This document shows positions 26,047-35,947 of a stretch of DNA of 64,000 bases, one piece after another. The position numbers and the translations under genes are program-made. The notes beneath the pieces were generated by a model that was not told where the DNA came from, searched no databases, and saw only the letters and a program-made list of their open reading frames with translations. Within the stretch, counting starts at the first letter, position 1, and every line of letters starts with the position of its first letter. Origin of the DNA: Gracilibacillus alcaliphilus (lineage in GTDB: Bacteria; Bacillota; Bacilli; Bacillales; Amphibacillaceae); NCBI RefSeq assembly GCF_016909015.1, contig NZ_JAFBFA010000010.1, positions 1-64,000 of the forward strand, read 5' to 3'.

Positions 26047-27753
26047 ATGGTTGAAGTTGTGATTGGTGCGATCCTTATTATTATCGTATTACTTATTGTA
26101 GGTTTGATCTTTCGAAAGAAGGTCTATGATAATGTGGATCGATTAGAGGCATGGAAGTTAGATATAATGAACCGGAATGTAACGGAAGAGTTAGCGAAAG
26201 TAAAGAAATTAAACTTATCTGGAGAAACACAAGAAAAGTTTGAAGCCTGGAGAGATAACTGGGATACCATCGTTGGAAAAGAATTACCTAATCTAGAGGA
26301 ATATATGCTGGATGCCGAGGAGGCAGCCGACAAGTTCCGGATTGGTCTGGCACAGGAAAATTTAAGACAGGTCGAACGAGTTTTACAGGATATTGAAGTG
26401 AAAATTGAAGAAATGCTGGATGAGCTGGAAGATTTATTAGGTTCTGAAAAGTTTGTCCGTAACCAGATGAGCGAATTGGAGCCTGAAATAAAGAAATTAA
26501 AGAAGCAGCTTTTACATAATAGAAGTCAATTCAGCCTAGCAGAATCGATTTTTGATCAAGCCATAACGGAAATGGAAGCTGAACTTTCCAAAGCAGCACA
26601 ATTAACAACAGAAGGTAACTACATCGAAGCTCAGCAAGTAATGGAAGATTTAAAAGAAGAAGTGGAAACGATTGAAAAGAAAATGAGCGAGTTTCCTGAT
26701 TTGTATCGTGAGGCGAAGAAGGGAATACCGGCTCAAATAAAGTCATTAGCTCGTCAGTTAGAAGAGTTAGAAGAAGAAGGCTGCCGAGTGAAGTCATTTG
26801 GTTTCCATTCCGAATTAAAGGAATTTGAGGAGCAGTTACAGCAAGTGGTTTCACAGCTTAACAAGGCAGAAACAGATGGAAATAGAGAGGTGTTAGACAA
26901 TGTCGTTCAACGTCTCCAAGATATTTCTGAAGCTTTAGAACAAGAAGTGAAGGCAAAAGCAAATGTCGAAAACATGCTTCCAAAACAACAAGATATTTTG
27001 CAAGAGATCAAGCGGCATATTGTAGCATCAACAGATCAAATCAAAGAATTACAACAAAGTTATTATATCGAGTCATCTGATTTGGAGTTAATGCGTAATG
27101 TAGAGAAAAAGCTGGCTAAAGCAGAAAATGATATGGAACAAATGGACAAAAACTTGGACAATGAGGATATCAAACATATAGAAATCCAGGAAAAACTGGA
27201 AGAATTGTCACAAGATCTTGAGAAACTTAATCAGGAACAAGAGGAATTTCAATTACAGATTAAGGATCTGCGCAAAGATGAACTTGAAGCCAAGGAAGAT
27301 ATTTCTGCATTAAAGCAACAGTTGACCAAGACAAGTAAGAAGCTGGAAAAGAGTAATATCCCAGGAATTCCTTCCTATATTATCAATGCTTTAGAGGAAG
27401 CAGCAGGGAAATCCGATCTTGTACTTACTCAGTTAGATAAACACCCACTAGATATCAATAAAATTCAACAAGCTATTGAGGATACCCGAAAATCAGTTAA
27501 TTATTTTACTGACCAAACCAACTTATTATTAGACCAAGCACGATTAGTGGAATTAACGATTCAATATGGCAACCGTTATCGCCGTAGTCATAAAGAATTA
27601 GCCCAGCAGTTAAATGAAGCTGAGAAGTTATTTCGGCAGTACAAATATGAAGCTGCTTTAGAAACAGCTGTAAAAGCCTTAGAACAGGTAGACGATAATG
27701 CAATGAAAAAAATCGAAGAGTTAGACAAGAATATCCAGCATTTGGCGAACTAA
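26047..27753 (+). CDS. ezrA: Septation ring formation regulator EzrA
   Basis: A 568-residue membrane-anchored regulator of FtsZ ring assembly. It has one N-terminal membrane helix (about 3-22) with the N-terminus outside, then five to six long coiled-coil segments built of spectrin-like bundles. The C-terminal QTNLLLDQARLVELTIQYGN and RYRRSH region corresponds to the conserved patch of EzrA. GGAGGAG precedes the ATG at 26047; an upstream TTG frame is not needed. B. subtilis EzrA has a similar length. Terminator at 27911. Confidence 0.96.
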   Translation: MVEVVIGAILIIIVLLIVGLIFRKKVYDNVDRLEAWKLDIMNRNVTEELAKVKKLNLSGETQEKFEAWRDNWDTIVGKELPNLEEYMLDAEEAADKFRIGLAQENLRQVERVLQDIEVKIEEMLDELEDLLGSEKFVRNQMSELEPEIKKLKKQLLHNRSQFSLAESIFDQAITEMEAELSKAAQLTTEGNYIEAQQVMEDLKEEVETIEKKMSEFPDLYREAKKGIPAQIKSLARQLEELEEEGCRVKSFGFHSELKEFEEQLQQVVSQLNKAETDGNREVLDNVVQRLQDISEALEQEVKAKANVENMLPKQQDILQEIKRHIVASTDQIKELQQSYYIESSDLELMRNVEKKLAKAENDMEQMDKNLDNEDIKHIEIQEKLEELSQDLEKLNQEQEEFQLQIKDLRKDELEAKEDISALKQQLTKTSKKLEKSNIPGIPSYIINALEEAAGKSDLVLTQLDKHPLDINKIQQAIEDTRKSVNYFTDQTNLLLDQARLVELTIQYGNRYRRSHKELAQQLNEAEKLFRQYKYEAALETAVKALEQVDDNAMKKIEELDKNIQHLAN

Positions 27754-27910
27754 ACAAAAGGAAATGGAACAAAGCCGGAATACAGTGGAGAAATAGGTCT
27801 GGATTTCGTTCGGTTGATTCTTCCCTAGATGAAGAACCTGCTACTTCATTTGATGTAAGAAACTGGATCATCATTGTTATATAGCGAAATAGGATGAATT
27901 CATTGCACAT

Positions 27911-27948
27911 AAAGATATTCCTGTAGTCTGAACAGGAATATCTTTTCT
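27911..27948 (+). terminator. Terminator of ezrA
   Basis: Perfect 14-bp stem AAAGATATTCCTGT (27911-27924) with ACAGGAATATCTTT (27932-27945), 7-nt loop, T-rich on both sides. It lies 158 bp beyond the stop; the rest of 27754-28161 shows no gene. Confidence 0.88.
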
Positions 27949-28161
27949 ATTGTGAAGAGAAATGAAAGAAATCGGCAGTATTTCGGCTTGATCCATTTTC
28001 ACAAAGGAAGAAATATGATAAGATATGCCAGTGTAAGAAAAGAATGATCTGACCTACATCAGCAGGGGGTTATCTCGTTATACTTAACGAATGCATATCA
28101 TAAAGAAGGACTAAATAATGAATACTAGTACCAAGTGACACCATAAAAAGAGGGATATGAA

Positions 28162-29304
28162 ATGATATATTTAGATAATAGTGCGACCACACAACCAAGA
28201 CCAGAAGTACTGGAGAGCTTTATGAAGGTGTCTAGTCAATTCTTTGGCAATCCATCATCTATACATGGACTAGGTATGGAAGCAGAAAGGCTATTGCGAA
28301 GGGCTAGAGAACAGGCTGCCGATTTATTGAATGTGGAGCCTCATGAAGTTGTCTTTACTTCTGGAGGAACCGAAGGCAACAACATGGCAATCAAGGGAAT
28401 TGCGTTGGAACACCAGACAAGAGGCAGACACATTATTACATCTAAAGTAGAACATCCATCTGTATTAGAAGCTTGTCAAAGCCTTGAGCGATTGGGATTT
28501 GAAGTAAGTTATCTAGACGTTAATGGGGCAGGTATTATAGATATAAATCAGTTGAAAGCAAATGTAAGAGAAGATACGATCTTAGTAACCATTATGCATG
28601 TCAATAACGAAATCGGCTCGATCCAGCCGATTAAGCAAATTGGTGCGATCCTTCGTGAGTATCCGAAGGTATTTTTTCATGTGGATTATGTACAAGGTTT
28701 TGGTAAAGAGCCATTATCGATCAAAGACGCACAAATTGATTTATGCACTATTTCCGGTCACAAGATCCATGGATTGAAAGGAACAGGACTTTTATATGTA
28801 AAGAATGGAATTAGGCTGTTTGCTTTAGCAAATGGAGGCGGTCAGGAACGGCGTTTACGCTCAGGTACCGAGAATTTGGCAGGGATTGTTTCGCTGGTAA
28901 AGGCGATGAGACTAATACAGGAAGCTCAGAAAAAGGGACGGGATCAGTTGATGGAACGACAAGAAAAACTGCTCCGTCATTTAAAAGAAAACCCTGCTGT
29001 AGTTGTTAATACTCCTGATCAGCATCGGGCGCCACATATCGTTAATTTCTCTGTGCCCGGTCTGAAACCGGAAGTAGTCATCCATGCTTTAGAAGAACAA
29101 GGGATTATGATTTCTACCAAATCGGCCTGTTCCTCCAAAAGTGCGGATGAGAGTGCCGTATTAGCTGCTTGCGGCAAAGAACCGGGAATTTCTGCGGCAG
29201 GACTGCGTGTAAGTATGTCTTATGATACGACAACAGCAGATATAGCGACTTTTTGTGAACAATTAGACGCAGTAATTACAAATTTACAACAGATAATGAG
29301 GTAG
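28162..29304 (+). CDS. nifZ: Cysteine desulfurase (NifS-like, partner of ThiI)
   Basis: A 380-residue PLP enzyme that takes sulfur from Cys to a persulfide. The PLP Lys is in SGHKIHGLKGTG, the cofactor-stacking region in TSGGTEGNNMAIKG, and the catalytic Cys loop in STKSACSSKSADES. It is separated by 6 bp from thiI. The same pair in B. subtilis supplies sulfur for 4-thiouridine in tRNA. The symbol follows that synteny. Confidence 0.92.
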   Translation: MIYLDNSATTQPRPEVLESFMKVSSQFFGNPSSIHGLGMEAERLLRRAREQAADLLNVEPHEVVFTSGGTEGNNMAIKGIALEHQTRGRHIITSKVEHPSVLEACQSLERLGFEVSYLDVNGAGIIDINQLKANVREDTILVTIMHVNNEIGSIQPIKQIGAILREYPKVFFHVDYVQGFGKEPLSIKDAQIDLCTISGHKIHGLKGTGLLYVKNGIRLFALANGGGQERRLRSGTENLAGIVSLVKAMRLIQEAQKKGRDQLMERQEKLLRHLKENPAVVVNTPDQHRAPHIVNFSVPGLKPEVVIHALEEQGIMISTKSACSSKSADESAVLAACGKEPGISAAGLRVSMSYDTTTADIATFCEQLDAVITNLQQIMR

Positions 29305-29310
29305 AAAAAG

Positions 29311-30513
29311 ATGCAGTATGATCATATTGTGATCCGTTATGGAGAGCTAACTTTAAAAGGGCAAAACCGAAAATATTTTATTAATCAATTAGCTGATAAT
29401 ATGCGCAAGGCATTGCGTTCATTTCCCAATATAAAACTAAATAAGACGAGAGACCGAATGTATATCGTATTAAATGGTGAAGATCCGAAGGCTATTATGG
29501 AACGCTGTCAAAGCATCTTTGGTATTCATAATATGAGTGTAGCCTTGAAGGTAGCCAATGAAGAAGAAGCTATAAAGGAAGCTGCCCTGAAATTATTAAA
29601 GGAATCTGAAAAGATACAGACATTTAAGGTAACGACAAAACGATCCAATAAAGATTTTCCGATTGGTTCACAACAGTTTAATCAAATATTAGGTAGTCAT
29701 TTATTAGTCAATACCGAAGGCATCACGGTGGACGTCCATCAGCCAGATTTAGAAATAACTATTGATATCCGGCAGGAGGCTACTTTTTTAACATCAGAAA
29801 AAGTGGATGGGGCAGGCGGTTTGCCGGTTGGTTCCTCAGGTAAGTCTTTGTTGCTGCTTTCAGGTGGGATTGACAGCCCAGTTGCCGGTTATTTGGCAAT
29901 GAAACGCGGAGTAGAGTTAGAAGCCATTCATTTCCATTCGCCGCCTTATACGAGTGAGCGTGCCAAAGAAAAAGTATTAGATTTAGCTGAGAAGTTAGCC
30001 TTTTATGGGCGTCCGATCCGTATTCATTTGGTGCCATTTACTGTTTTACAACAAACGATTCATCGTGAAATCCCTCATGGATATTCGATGACAGTGATGC
30101 GTCGGATGATGATGCGAATTGCAGAAGCGGTGGCAAAACGGCGCGGTATCTTATCGATTGTAACGGGAGAAAGCTTAGGGCAAGTCGCCAGTCAGACAAT
30201 GGAGAGTATGCATGCCATTAATGCAGTGACCAATTATCCAGTAGTCCGTCCCTTAGTTACAATGGATAAAAAAGAAATTATCGCTATTTCAGAACAAGTG
30301 GACATGTATAACATTTCGATTCGACCTTATGAGGATTGCTGTACGGTATTTGTACCAAAACAACCAAAAACAAAACCAAGATTAGAAAAAGTAGAACAAT
30401 TTGAAGTGAAAATAAATGTAGAAAAAGAACTAGAAACGATATTACCATTGATAGAGACCGTTACAATAGAAGCGAAAAATGAGCAGCAGCAAGAGTTGGA
30501 TGATCTGTTCTAG
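29311..30513 (+). CDS. thiI: tRNA 4-thiouridine synthase ThiI
   Basis: A 400-residue enzyme: NFLD plus THUMP domain (about 60-165) and an adenylating PP-loop domain (LLLSGGIDSPVAGYLAMKRG). The conserved Cys before PKQPKTKP (EDCCTVFVPKQ) corresponds to the cysteine used in disulfide relay. The rhodanese domain of the E. coli protein is absent, which is normal in Bacilli, where the dedicated desulfurase passes the sulfur directly. The ribosome binding site is inside the end of the desulfurase gene. Confidence 0.97.
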   Translation: MQYDHIVIRYGELTLKGQNRKYFINQLADNMRKALRSFPNIKLNKTRDRMYIVLNGEDPKAIMERCQSIFGIHNMSVALKVANEEEAIKEAALKLLKESEKIQTFKVTTKRSNKDFPIGSQQFNQILGSHLLVNTEGITVDVHQPDLEITIDIRQEATFLTSEKVDGAGGLPVGSSGKSLLLLSGGIDSPVAGYLAMKRGVELEAIHFHSPPYTSERAKEKVLDLAEKLAFYGRPIRIHLVPFTVLQQTIHREIPHGYSMTVMRRMMMRIAEAVAKRRGILSIVTGESLGQVASQTMESMHAINAVTNYPVVRPLVTMDKKEIIAISEQVDMYNISIRPYEDCCTVFVPKQPKTKPRLEKVEQFEVKINVEKELETILPLIETVTIEAKNEQQQELDDLF

Positions 30514-30551
30514 GGAATGGATTTGTCACCAATAACTACCAATAAAAAAGT

Positions 30552-30582
30552 TGTATGTTTTCACCTCAATCCGCGCATGATA
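30552..30582 (+). promoter_or_regulatory. Sigma-G type promoter of the spore protein gene
   Basis: TGTATG (30552-30557) and CATGATA (30576-30582) are 18 bp apart. This fits the forespore sigma-G pattern TGHATR-N18-CATWHTA except for one base. Confidence 0.75.
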
Positions 30583-30611
30583 GTAGTGTAGTCAAGAGGA
30601 GGTGAAAGACA

Positions 30612-30812
30612 ATGGCAAACAACAACTCTAATAACTTAGTAGTACCTGGTGTAAGTCAAGCACTTGATCAAATGAAATATGAAATTGCACAAGAATTCGG
30701 TGTTAATTTAGGTGCTGATACAACTTCTCGTGCAAATGGTTCAGTAGGTGGAGAAATCACAAAACGCCTTGTGCAAATGGCTGAACAACAATTAGGTGGA
30801 CAACCAAAATAA
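30612..30812 (+). CDS. sspA: Alpha/beta-type small acid-soluble spore protein
   Basis: A 66-residue DNA-coating spore protein. Both family blocks are present: LDQMKYEIAQEFGVNLGAD, containing the GPR protease cleavage region (here EIAQEFGV, with A where S is common), and NGSVGGEITKRLVQMAEQQL. GAGGAGG precedes the ATG. The position after thiI is that of sspA in B. subtilis; a sigma-G promoter and a terminator flank it. Confidence 0.95.
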   Translation: MANNNSNNLVVPGVSQALDQMKYEIAQEFGVNLGADTTSRANGSVGGEITKRLVQMAEQQLGGQPK

Positions 30813-30820
30813 TAGTACGC

Positions 30821-30850
30821 AGGATAGTGTTCGTGGCACTATCCTTTTTT
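30821..30850 (+). terminator. Terminator of the SASP gene
   Basis: AGGATAGTG (30821-30829) with CACTATCCT (30837-30845), 7-nt loop, six T. Confidence 0.92.
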
Positions 30851-30977
30851 ATTTGTCTACTGCATCATCTTTCGACAAATTTCTACTGAATCATTGTTCT
30901 TTTGATATCTTGTACTTTTATTCTGTTGAGCTTTTTGCTATCTTTAAATATAATATGAAGACAGATTGGGTGATAGA

Positions 30978-32564
30978 ATGGGAACGCTATTTGTAGGTGG
31001 CACAATCTATACAATGGAGACAGCAGATACAAAAGTGGAGGCAGTATATACAGAAGCCGGATATATTGTCGAGACAGGAACAGAAGCAGGCTTAAAGACT
31101 GCATACCAAGAACAGATTACAGAGGTCTTTGACTTAGAGGGAGCCGTGATGTATCCTGGTTTTGTAGACAGTCATTTACATATTATGGGGCATGGTGAGA
31201 AATTACTGCACCTGGATCTATCTCAGATGTTATCGGCTGAAGCTGTGTTAGAAGCCATTAAACAGAAAATTACTACACTAGATCCGGGGGAATGGCTGAT
31301 TGCCGAAGGCTGGAACGAAAATCAATGGGAAGAGAGCCGAATTATTGATAAAAACGAGTTAGACGCCATTTCAGCGGAACACCCTATGATGTTAACACGT
31401 GTGTGCCGCCATGCTATTATTGTGAATTCTAAGGCATTGGAACTTGCTGGGATTACGAAAAGAACCCCAGATCCCCAGGGCGGAAAAATCGTCTGTGATA
31501 AACAAGGTGACCCTACAGGCTATTTGTTAGATCAGGCACAAGAATTGGTAAAAGAAACTGTGCCTGAAGAATCAGAAAAAAGACTAAAACAAACGATTCA
31601 AGTAGCGATTGAAGATTTATTACGTCTCGGTTTGGTTGGAGGACACAGTGAGGATTTGTTTTATTATGGCGGATTTAAACGTACGTTAGAGGCGTATCAA
31701 GCCATTTTACCAACCAAGTATAAATTCAGAGCCCATTTATTGGTACACCACCAAGTATTTGATGAGATGGTTCAGAAGGGGTACCGATATGGAGATGGCG
31801 GTGAGTTTACTACATTAGGAGCGATGAAGTTCTTTTCTGATGGCGCCTTGGGTGGGAGAACGGCGTGGCTGAAGGAGCCGTATGCAGATGATCCAGATAA
31901 TGTAGGAATTCCAATCCATACTTCTGCTGATTTGGAGCAGTTGTTTCAAAAGGCAAGAAGCTATCAGCATCCAGTTGCTGTTCATGCCATTGGTGATCAA
32001 GCCGTCGAAGAGATTGTGAAATTGATCGCTAAATATCCACTTGCCAATGGCTTAAGAGATCGTATTATCCATGCTCAAGTGGTGGACAACCAGTTGATTG
32101 AACGTTTGAAGGAAACGGCGGTTGTACTGGATATTCAGCCATCTTTTGTTGTTTCCGATTTCCCATGGGTTATCAAGCGCCTTGGAACAGAACGGGCAAT
32201 GAATTCTTACCCATGGCAAACCTATACTACACAAGGGATTGCATGTGCCGGCGGTTCAGATGCTCCCATTGAAGAGGTAAATCCGCTGTTAGGTATTCAA
32301 GCGGCTGTTACAAGGCGCTCACGTATTGATCAACAGATATATGGCAAAGATCAACAGCTTTCGGTCTTTGATGCAATCTCTTTATATACGAAAGGAAGCG
32401 CCTTTGTTATTAGTCACGAGGAAAACCGGGGAATGATCAAATCAGGCTATACCGCTGATTTCACAGTATTAGAACACGATTTATTTTCACATGAGCCAGA
32501 TCGTTTTCATGAAATAGCAGTGAAGGCAACTATTGTTGATGGGGAAGTTATGTATCAAAAATAG
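30978..32564 (+). CDS. ytcJ: Amidohydrolase family protein (YtcJ)
   Basis: A 528-residue metal-dependent hydrolase of the amidohydrolase superfamily, YtcJ-like branch. The metal site HxH is in PGFVDSHLHIMGHGEK. The later HAIGDQA and IIHAQ supply further His ligands, and GGSDAPIEEVNP the active-site Asp. The ATG at 30978 is chosen; the in-frame TTG at 30966 is possible. B. subtilis YtcJ has nearly the same length. Substrate unknown. It ends before a strong hairpin. Confidence 0.9.
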   Translation: MGTLFVGGTIYTMETADTKVEAVYTEAGYIVETGTEAGLKTAYQEQITEVFDLEGAVMYPGFVDSHLHIMGHGEKLLHLDLSQMLSAEAVLEAIKQKITTLDPGEWLIAEGWNENQWEESRIIDKNELDAISAEHPMMLTRVCRHAIIVNSKALELAGITKRTPDPQGGKIVCDKQGDPTGYLLDQAQELVKETVPEESEKRLKQTIQVAIEDLLRLGLVGGHSEDLFYYGGFKRTLEAYQAILPTKYKFRAHLLVHHQVFDEMVQKGYRYGDGGEFTTLGAMKFFSDGALGGRTAWLKEPYADDPDNVGIPIHTSADLEQLFQKARSYQHPVAVHAIGDQAVEEIVKLIAKYPLANGLRDRIIHAQVVDNQLIERLKETAVVLDIQPSFVVSDFPWVIKRLGTERAMNSYPWQTYTTQGIACAGGSDAPIEEVNPLLGIQAAVTRRSRIDQQIYGKDQQLSVFDAISLYTKGSAFVISHEENRGMIKSGYTADFTVLEHDLFSHEPDRFHEIAVKATIVDGEVMYQK

Positions 32565-32745
32565 TCAGAAGCAAAATGAGCGTAACAATAGAATGCTCAC
32601 TTTCTAAACGCTATAAAAAACAAGGTTTTATCTGTTCATACGCTCCCATTGATAACAATCTCGCTTTAACTGTTTATAACTTGAGGCTGAGATGTTGCAG
32701 CAAGTAAGCAAAGTATTCCCTGTTACACTCCAACCGACAAAAGAA

Positions 32746-32790
32746 GGGGCTGTTGCAAAATGTAAATATTACATTTTGCAACAGCCCCTA
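32746..32790 (+). terminator. Perfect 20-bp hairpin after ytcJ (repeat family)
   Basis: The 20-base arms (32746-32765 and 32769-32788) are fully complementary with a 3-nt loop. The sequence is homologous to the tyrS terminator at 4797. It also lies on the 3' side of the convergent NAD kinase gene and could serve both strands, although T-tracts are poor. The rest of 32565-32891 shows no gene. Confidence 0.75.
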
Positions 32791-32891
32791 TTCTTCTCCA
32801 GTAAATGAGTATTGCCTTTAGATTTAACAATTCACTTGTTACTAGGTATTTGCATGTAGGTTTAACCATGATATGATATGCTTCTGTGTGT

Positions 32892-33692
32892 TTATAAGAA
32901 TGTACGTTGTACACGATCCCAGAAGGAATTATCTTTTAATTTTACCGTTTTAATCCGCTTATCACTCAATTCAACGGAAACAGAATGAATATTCTGGATA
33001 GGATGGGCTTCATTATCTAAACCGACAATTGGGTAATCATTTCCATCCTGAATAACCTCTAGACGCAATTTTCGATCTTCATTTAATATAAAAGAAGATC
33101 CCAATGTACGATAGCGATTATTGTTCAGTGAGGCTACTTCACTAACTTGGAAACAAGGAATTTTAGGATCGATTACCGCTCCATCGGTGGATTTACTATA
33201 CCCTGTACTGCCTGTAGGCGTTGAAACGACTAAACCATCACCTCGGAAACTCTCGAAATACTGATCATCTATCAATACATCGATCTCAATCGTTTTTATA
33301 ATGGTAGAACGAATAGTGACATCATTCAGACATTGAAAAGAGGTCTGGTCGTTAATGGTAACATCAATGATTGGGAATTCTCGGACCTCAATATTATCTG
33401 TCATCATTGAATTTACCATGCGGTCATAATTATCAATGTCGAAATCACAATACAATCCAGATTCGTCTGAATGGGTTATGCCTAAGTAGACGCAATTTTG
33501 GCGGAATCCGGATTTTCTTACTGCTTGAAGGAATTCCCCGTCGCCGCCAAAGCTGATCACAATGTTCGCTTGGTCAGCCTTTTCTACAATATTGAATCCG
33601 TGTTTTTTTAGATCTTCAACAAGAGGTGTTAGCTTGTCTAATGTTTCTTGATTATTTTTGTGGAAAAAGTAAATGTTTGATCGGCTATCCAT
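32892..33692 (-). CDS. nadK2: NAD kinase (second paralog type, YtdI)
   Basis: A 266-residue cytoplasmic kinase making NADP from NAD. The GGDG motif is in VISFGGDGEFLQAV, with Glu where Thr/Asn is more common. The conserved GDGLVVSTPTGSTGYS block is intact. GGAGG precedes the ATG. It is at the ytdI position of B. subtilis, between ytcJ and the ytfI/ytfJ pair, but on the opposite strand to them. Confidence 0.92.
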   Translation of the reverse strand: MDSRSNIYFFHKNNQETLDKLTPLVEDLKKHGFNIVEKADQANIVISFGGDGEFLQAVRKSGFRQNCVYLGITHSDESGLYCDFDIDNYDRMVNSMMTDNIEVREFPIIDVTINDQTSFQCLNDVTIRSTIIKTIEIDVLIDDQYFESFRGDGLVVSTPTGSTGYSKSTDGAVIDPKIPCFQVSEVASLNNNRYRTLGSSFILNEDRKLRLEVIQDGNDYPIVGLDNEAHPIQNIHSVSVELSDKRIKTVKLKDNSFWDRVQRTFL

Positions 33693-33834
33693 AAACTTAC
33701 CTCCTTGGTTAAAATACCACTTCCCCTTATTCTATCATGGTTTCACAGACTATCCCATCGAAACCATCTCTTTTTAACGGATAAAAGAATGAAGTTACCT
33801 ATTTCGTAAATAATAATTGATAGAGGTGAACATC

Positions 33835-34332
33835 ATGGTGATTGGCTTAATCATTTTCTTAATCATTTTTATTATTTTACTTTGTCTTTATTTTACACTG
33901 GCTGTGTCAATTCACGTCTATTGGTGCTGGCAGGAAGAGGAACAATATTTGCACCTTAGTTGTCATACTATGCGTATTCCTTTGTATTCAAAAAGGGTTG
34001 ATTTTCATGGTTTGCCAAGTGATGTCACCATTCATGCCAGAAAGATTTTGCAAATGATCCAATATGTCCGGCAGCATGCCAAACATATACAAGTGCAGTC
34101 GGAAACGGTGGTATCGACATCTGACCCAGCTGTAACTGCTTATCTATATGTCTTTTTGAAGGTTGTTACTGAATGGCTAAGGTCACTGCACCAAGCAGAC
34201 AATAAAGTAGCGGCCGATTTTGAACAGACTGCTTTTCAAACAGAAGGAGAATGCATGATATCGTTGAGTTTGAGGCAAAATATTAAGGAACTAAATAAAT
34301 GGCGAAAGGAGTTTTCCAATGGGAGACAATAA
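33835..34332 (+). CDS. DUF2953 family protein (YtfI-like)
   Basis: A 165-residue protein with one strongly hydrophobic N-terminal helix (1-25), then a soluble part with STSDPAVTAYLYVFL, similar to the GxGDPAxTA signature of DUF2953. It seems shorter than usual for the family, which averages over 200 residues, so the C-terminal part may be lost. GAGGTG precedes the ATG. The end overlaps ytfJ by 14 bp, implying translational coupling. Confidence 0.7.
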   Translation: MVIGLIIFLIIFIILLCLYFTLAVSIHVYWCWQEEEQYLHLSCHTMRIPLYSKRVDFHGLPSDVTIHARKILQMIQYVRQHAKHIQVQSETVVSTSDPAVTAYLYVFLKVVTEWLRSLHQADNKVAADFEQTAFQTEGECMISLSLRQNIKELNKWRKEFSNGRQ

Positions 34333-34744
34333 TCAAAATCAAAATGAAAGTCAACATCCATTAGAAGGATTTATGTCATTAACTACAGATCATTTAAAAG
34401 GACTTATGGAAGTAGATACAGCGGTTGGAAAACCGATTGAATTGCCCAATGATAAAACCTTAATTCCATTATCACACGTTAAATATGGTTTTGCGACAGG
34501 AGGAAGTGAATTTCTGCCAAAGAGTCAAAATAATCAGCAAGAGTCGATTATTCCATTTGGCGGTGGTGGAGGGGGAAGTGTTTCGGTAACACCAACTGCT
34601 TTTTTACTTATCAGTAAAGAAAAGGTGGAACTTTTAACCTTACAAGGAAATAATACTATTCATCACACGAAACAAGCAGAGAAAAATCCCGATTTGATTC
34701 AGCAGGTGGTAGAGCTGTTAAAAGATCGTAAAGAAAAGGGATAA
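34319..34744 (+). CDS. ytfJ: GerW family sporulation protein YtfJ
   Basis: A 141-residue spore-associated protein. The family traits are visible: PIELPNDKTLIPLSHVKYGFATGG, a poly-Gly run (FGGGGGGS) and VTPTAFLLISKEKVELL. AAAGGAG lies 8 nt before the ATG. In Bacillus, GerW is linked to lysozyme-independent germination steps. Pairing with a DUF2953 gene is conserved. Confidence 0.92.
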   Translation: MGDNNQNQNESQHPLEGFMSLTTDHLKGLMEVDTAVGKPIELPNDKTLIPLSHVKYGFATGGSEFLPKSQNNQQESIIPFGGGGGGSVSVTPTAFLLISKEKVELLTLQGNNTIHHTKQAEKNPDLIQQVVELLKDRKEKG

Positions 34745-34830
34745 ACAATGCTTCTTAGTAGACAAAGGGAATAACTAGCCTGCATAATATGAACAGTTAT
34801 TCCAATTAGTACAGGAGCGGGGGAGAAACT

Positions 34831-35814
34831 ATGTCGTTTGATATCGAGAAAACTTTTTCACAATTTGACCAATTAATAACTACCATTGAGTCAACAGAGG
34901 GTGAAACCTATTTAGATAGTATTATTTATGCATTACGGGCAATTCAAACAGAAGAAGAATTGGAATTGCCCAATCCTGAGACAGAAGAAACATTGCGTCA
35001 ATTGAAAGAAACATTCCTGCAGCAACAGGCAGAGGCAGAATCGATCCGTAAGGTAATTCAACTGGCACTTATAAAGGGAATGAAAGGTTCGACACAGCAG
35101 CAACATGTAACTACACCGGATTCTGTGGCACTGTTTATTGGTTATTTGTTAGAAAAACTGCTAGGAGAGAAAGAACAGTTCCGTTTATTTGACCCTGCAG
35201 TGGGCGCGGCTAACTTACTAACGGCTGTAATTAATCAAATTGAGCCAGCTACCATAGCATATGGGGCAGAAATTGATCCAACTTTGATCCAGATTGCTAC
35301 GGAAAGCGCCAATGTCCAAAGAATAGGGCTGGAACTCTTTCATCAAGACAGCTTAACATCTTTGCTGTTAGCACCTGTCGATGCAGTGGTGTCTGATTTG
35401 CCAGTCGGTTATTATCCTAATGATCAACAAGCCAGTCAGTTTGTGTTACAGGCAGAAACTGGTCATTCTTATGCTCATCATTTGTTTATTGAACAAAGCA
35501 TGACTTATACTAAAGAAACAGGTTATTTAATCTTTTTGATCCCGAATTTCTTATTTACTAGTGATCAAAGTGAGCCGTTACAGAAATTTTTGCGTGATCA
35601 TGCCCATATTCTTGCTTTGCTGCAATTGCCATTATCCATGTTTTCATCGGAACAGCAAGCAAAGAGTATCCTTGTATTACAGAAACAAGGAGAAGGTACA
35701 AAGCCGCCAAAGCAAACATTAATGGCTCAGCTTCCATCCTTCAAAGAGGTTCGTAAAACACAAAACATCCTGGAAAAAATTGACGCTTGGTTCGAAAAGG
35801 AAATAAGCAAATAA
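34831..35814 (+). CDS. ytxK: Class I SAM-dependent methyltransferase YtxK
   Basis: A 327-residue protein like N6-adenine-specific DNA methylases. Motif I is RLFDPAVGAANLLTAVI and motif IV is VVSDLPVGYYPND, a DPPY-type variant. An N-terminal helical part precedes. GCGGGGGAG is the ribosome binding site. It sits before ackA as in B. subtilis; its target is not known. Confidence 0.9.
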   Translation: MSFDIEKTFSQFDQLITTIESTEGETYLDSIIYALRAIQTEEELELPNPETEETLRQLKETFLQQQAEAESIRKVIQLALIKGMKGSTQQQHVTTPDSVALFIGYLLEKLLGEKEQFRLFDPAVGAANLLTAVINQIEPATIAYGAEIDPTLIQIATESANVQRIGLELFHQDSLTSLLLAPVDAVVSDLPVGYYPNDQQASQFVLQAETGHSYAHHLFIEQSMTYTKETGYLIFLIPNFLFTSDQSEPLQKFLRDHAHILALLQLPLSMFSSEQQAKSILVLQKQGEGTKPPKQTLMAQLPSFKEVRKTQNILEKIDAWFEKEISK

Positions 35815-35837
35815 TCAGAATATTACAATTTTAATCA

Positions 35838-35851
35838 AGCAAACGTTACCA
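35838..35851 (-). promoter_or_regulatory. cre-like site upstream of ackA
   Basis: On the minus strand TGGTAACGTTTGCT fits the CcpA consensus TGNAANCGNWNNCW with one mismatch. It lies 97 bp before the start codon. CcpA activates ackA in B. subtilis from an upstream cre. One weak match is only suggestive. Confidence 0.35.
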
Positions 35852-35947
35852 CGATATATTCCAGTTGCAAACTTATTCTGACGGTGTTTAAATGGATATA
35901 TAGATGTTTTTAAATAGCAGGATAAGATCATGAAAGGACTGAATATA

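Noticed and set aside
26531..27910. Long frames antisense to ezrA
   Set aside because: Shadows of the coiled-coil coding sequence on the other strand; no ribosome binding sites and no family resemblance.
32892..33692. NAD kinase suspected inactive because GGDG is followed by Glu
   Set aside because: The rest of the active site, including the STPTGSTGYS block, is intact, and variation at this position may be normal in this paralog.
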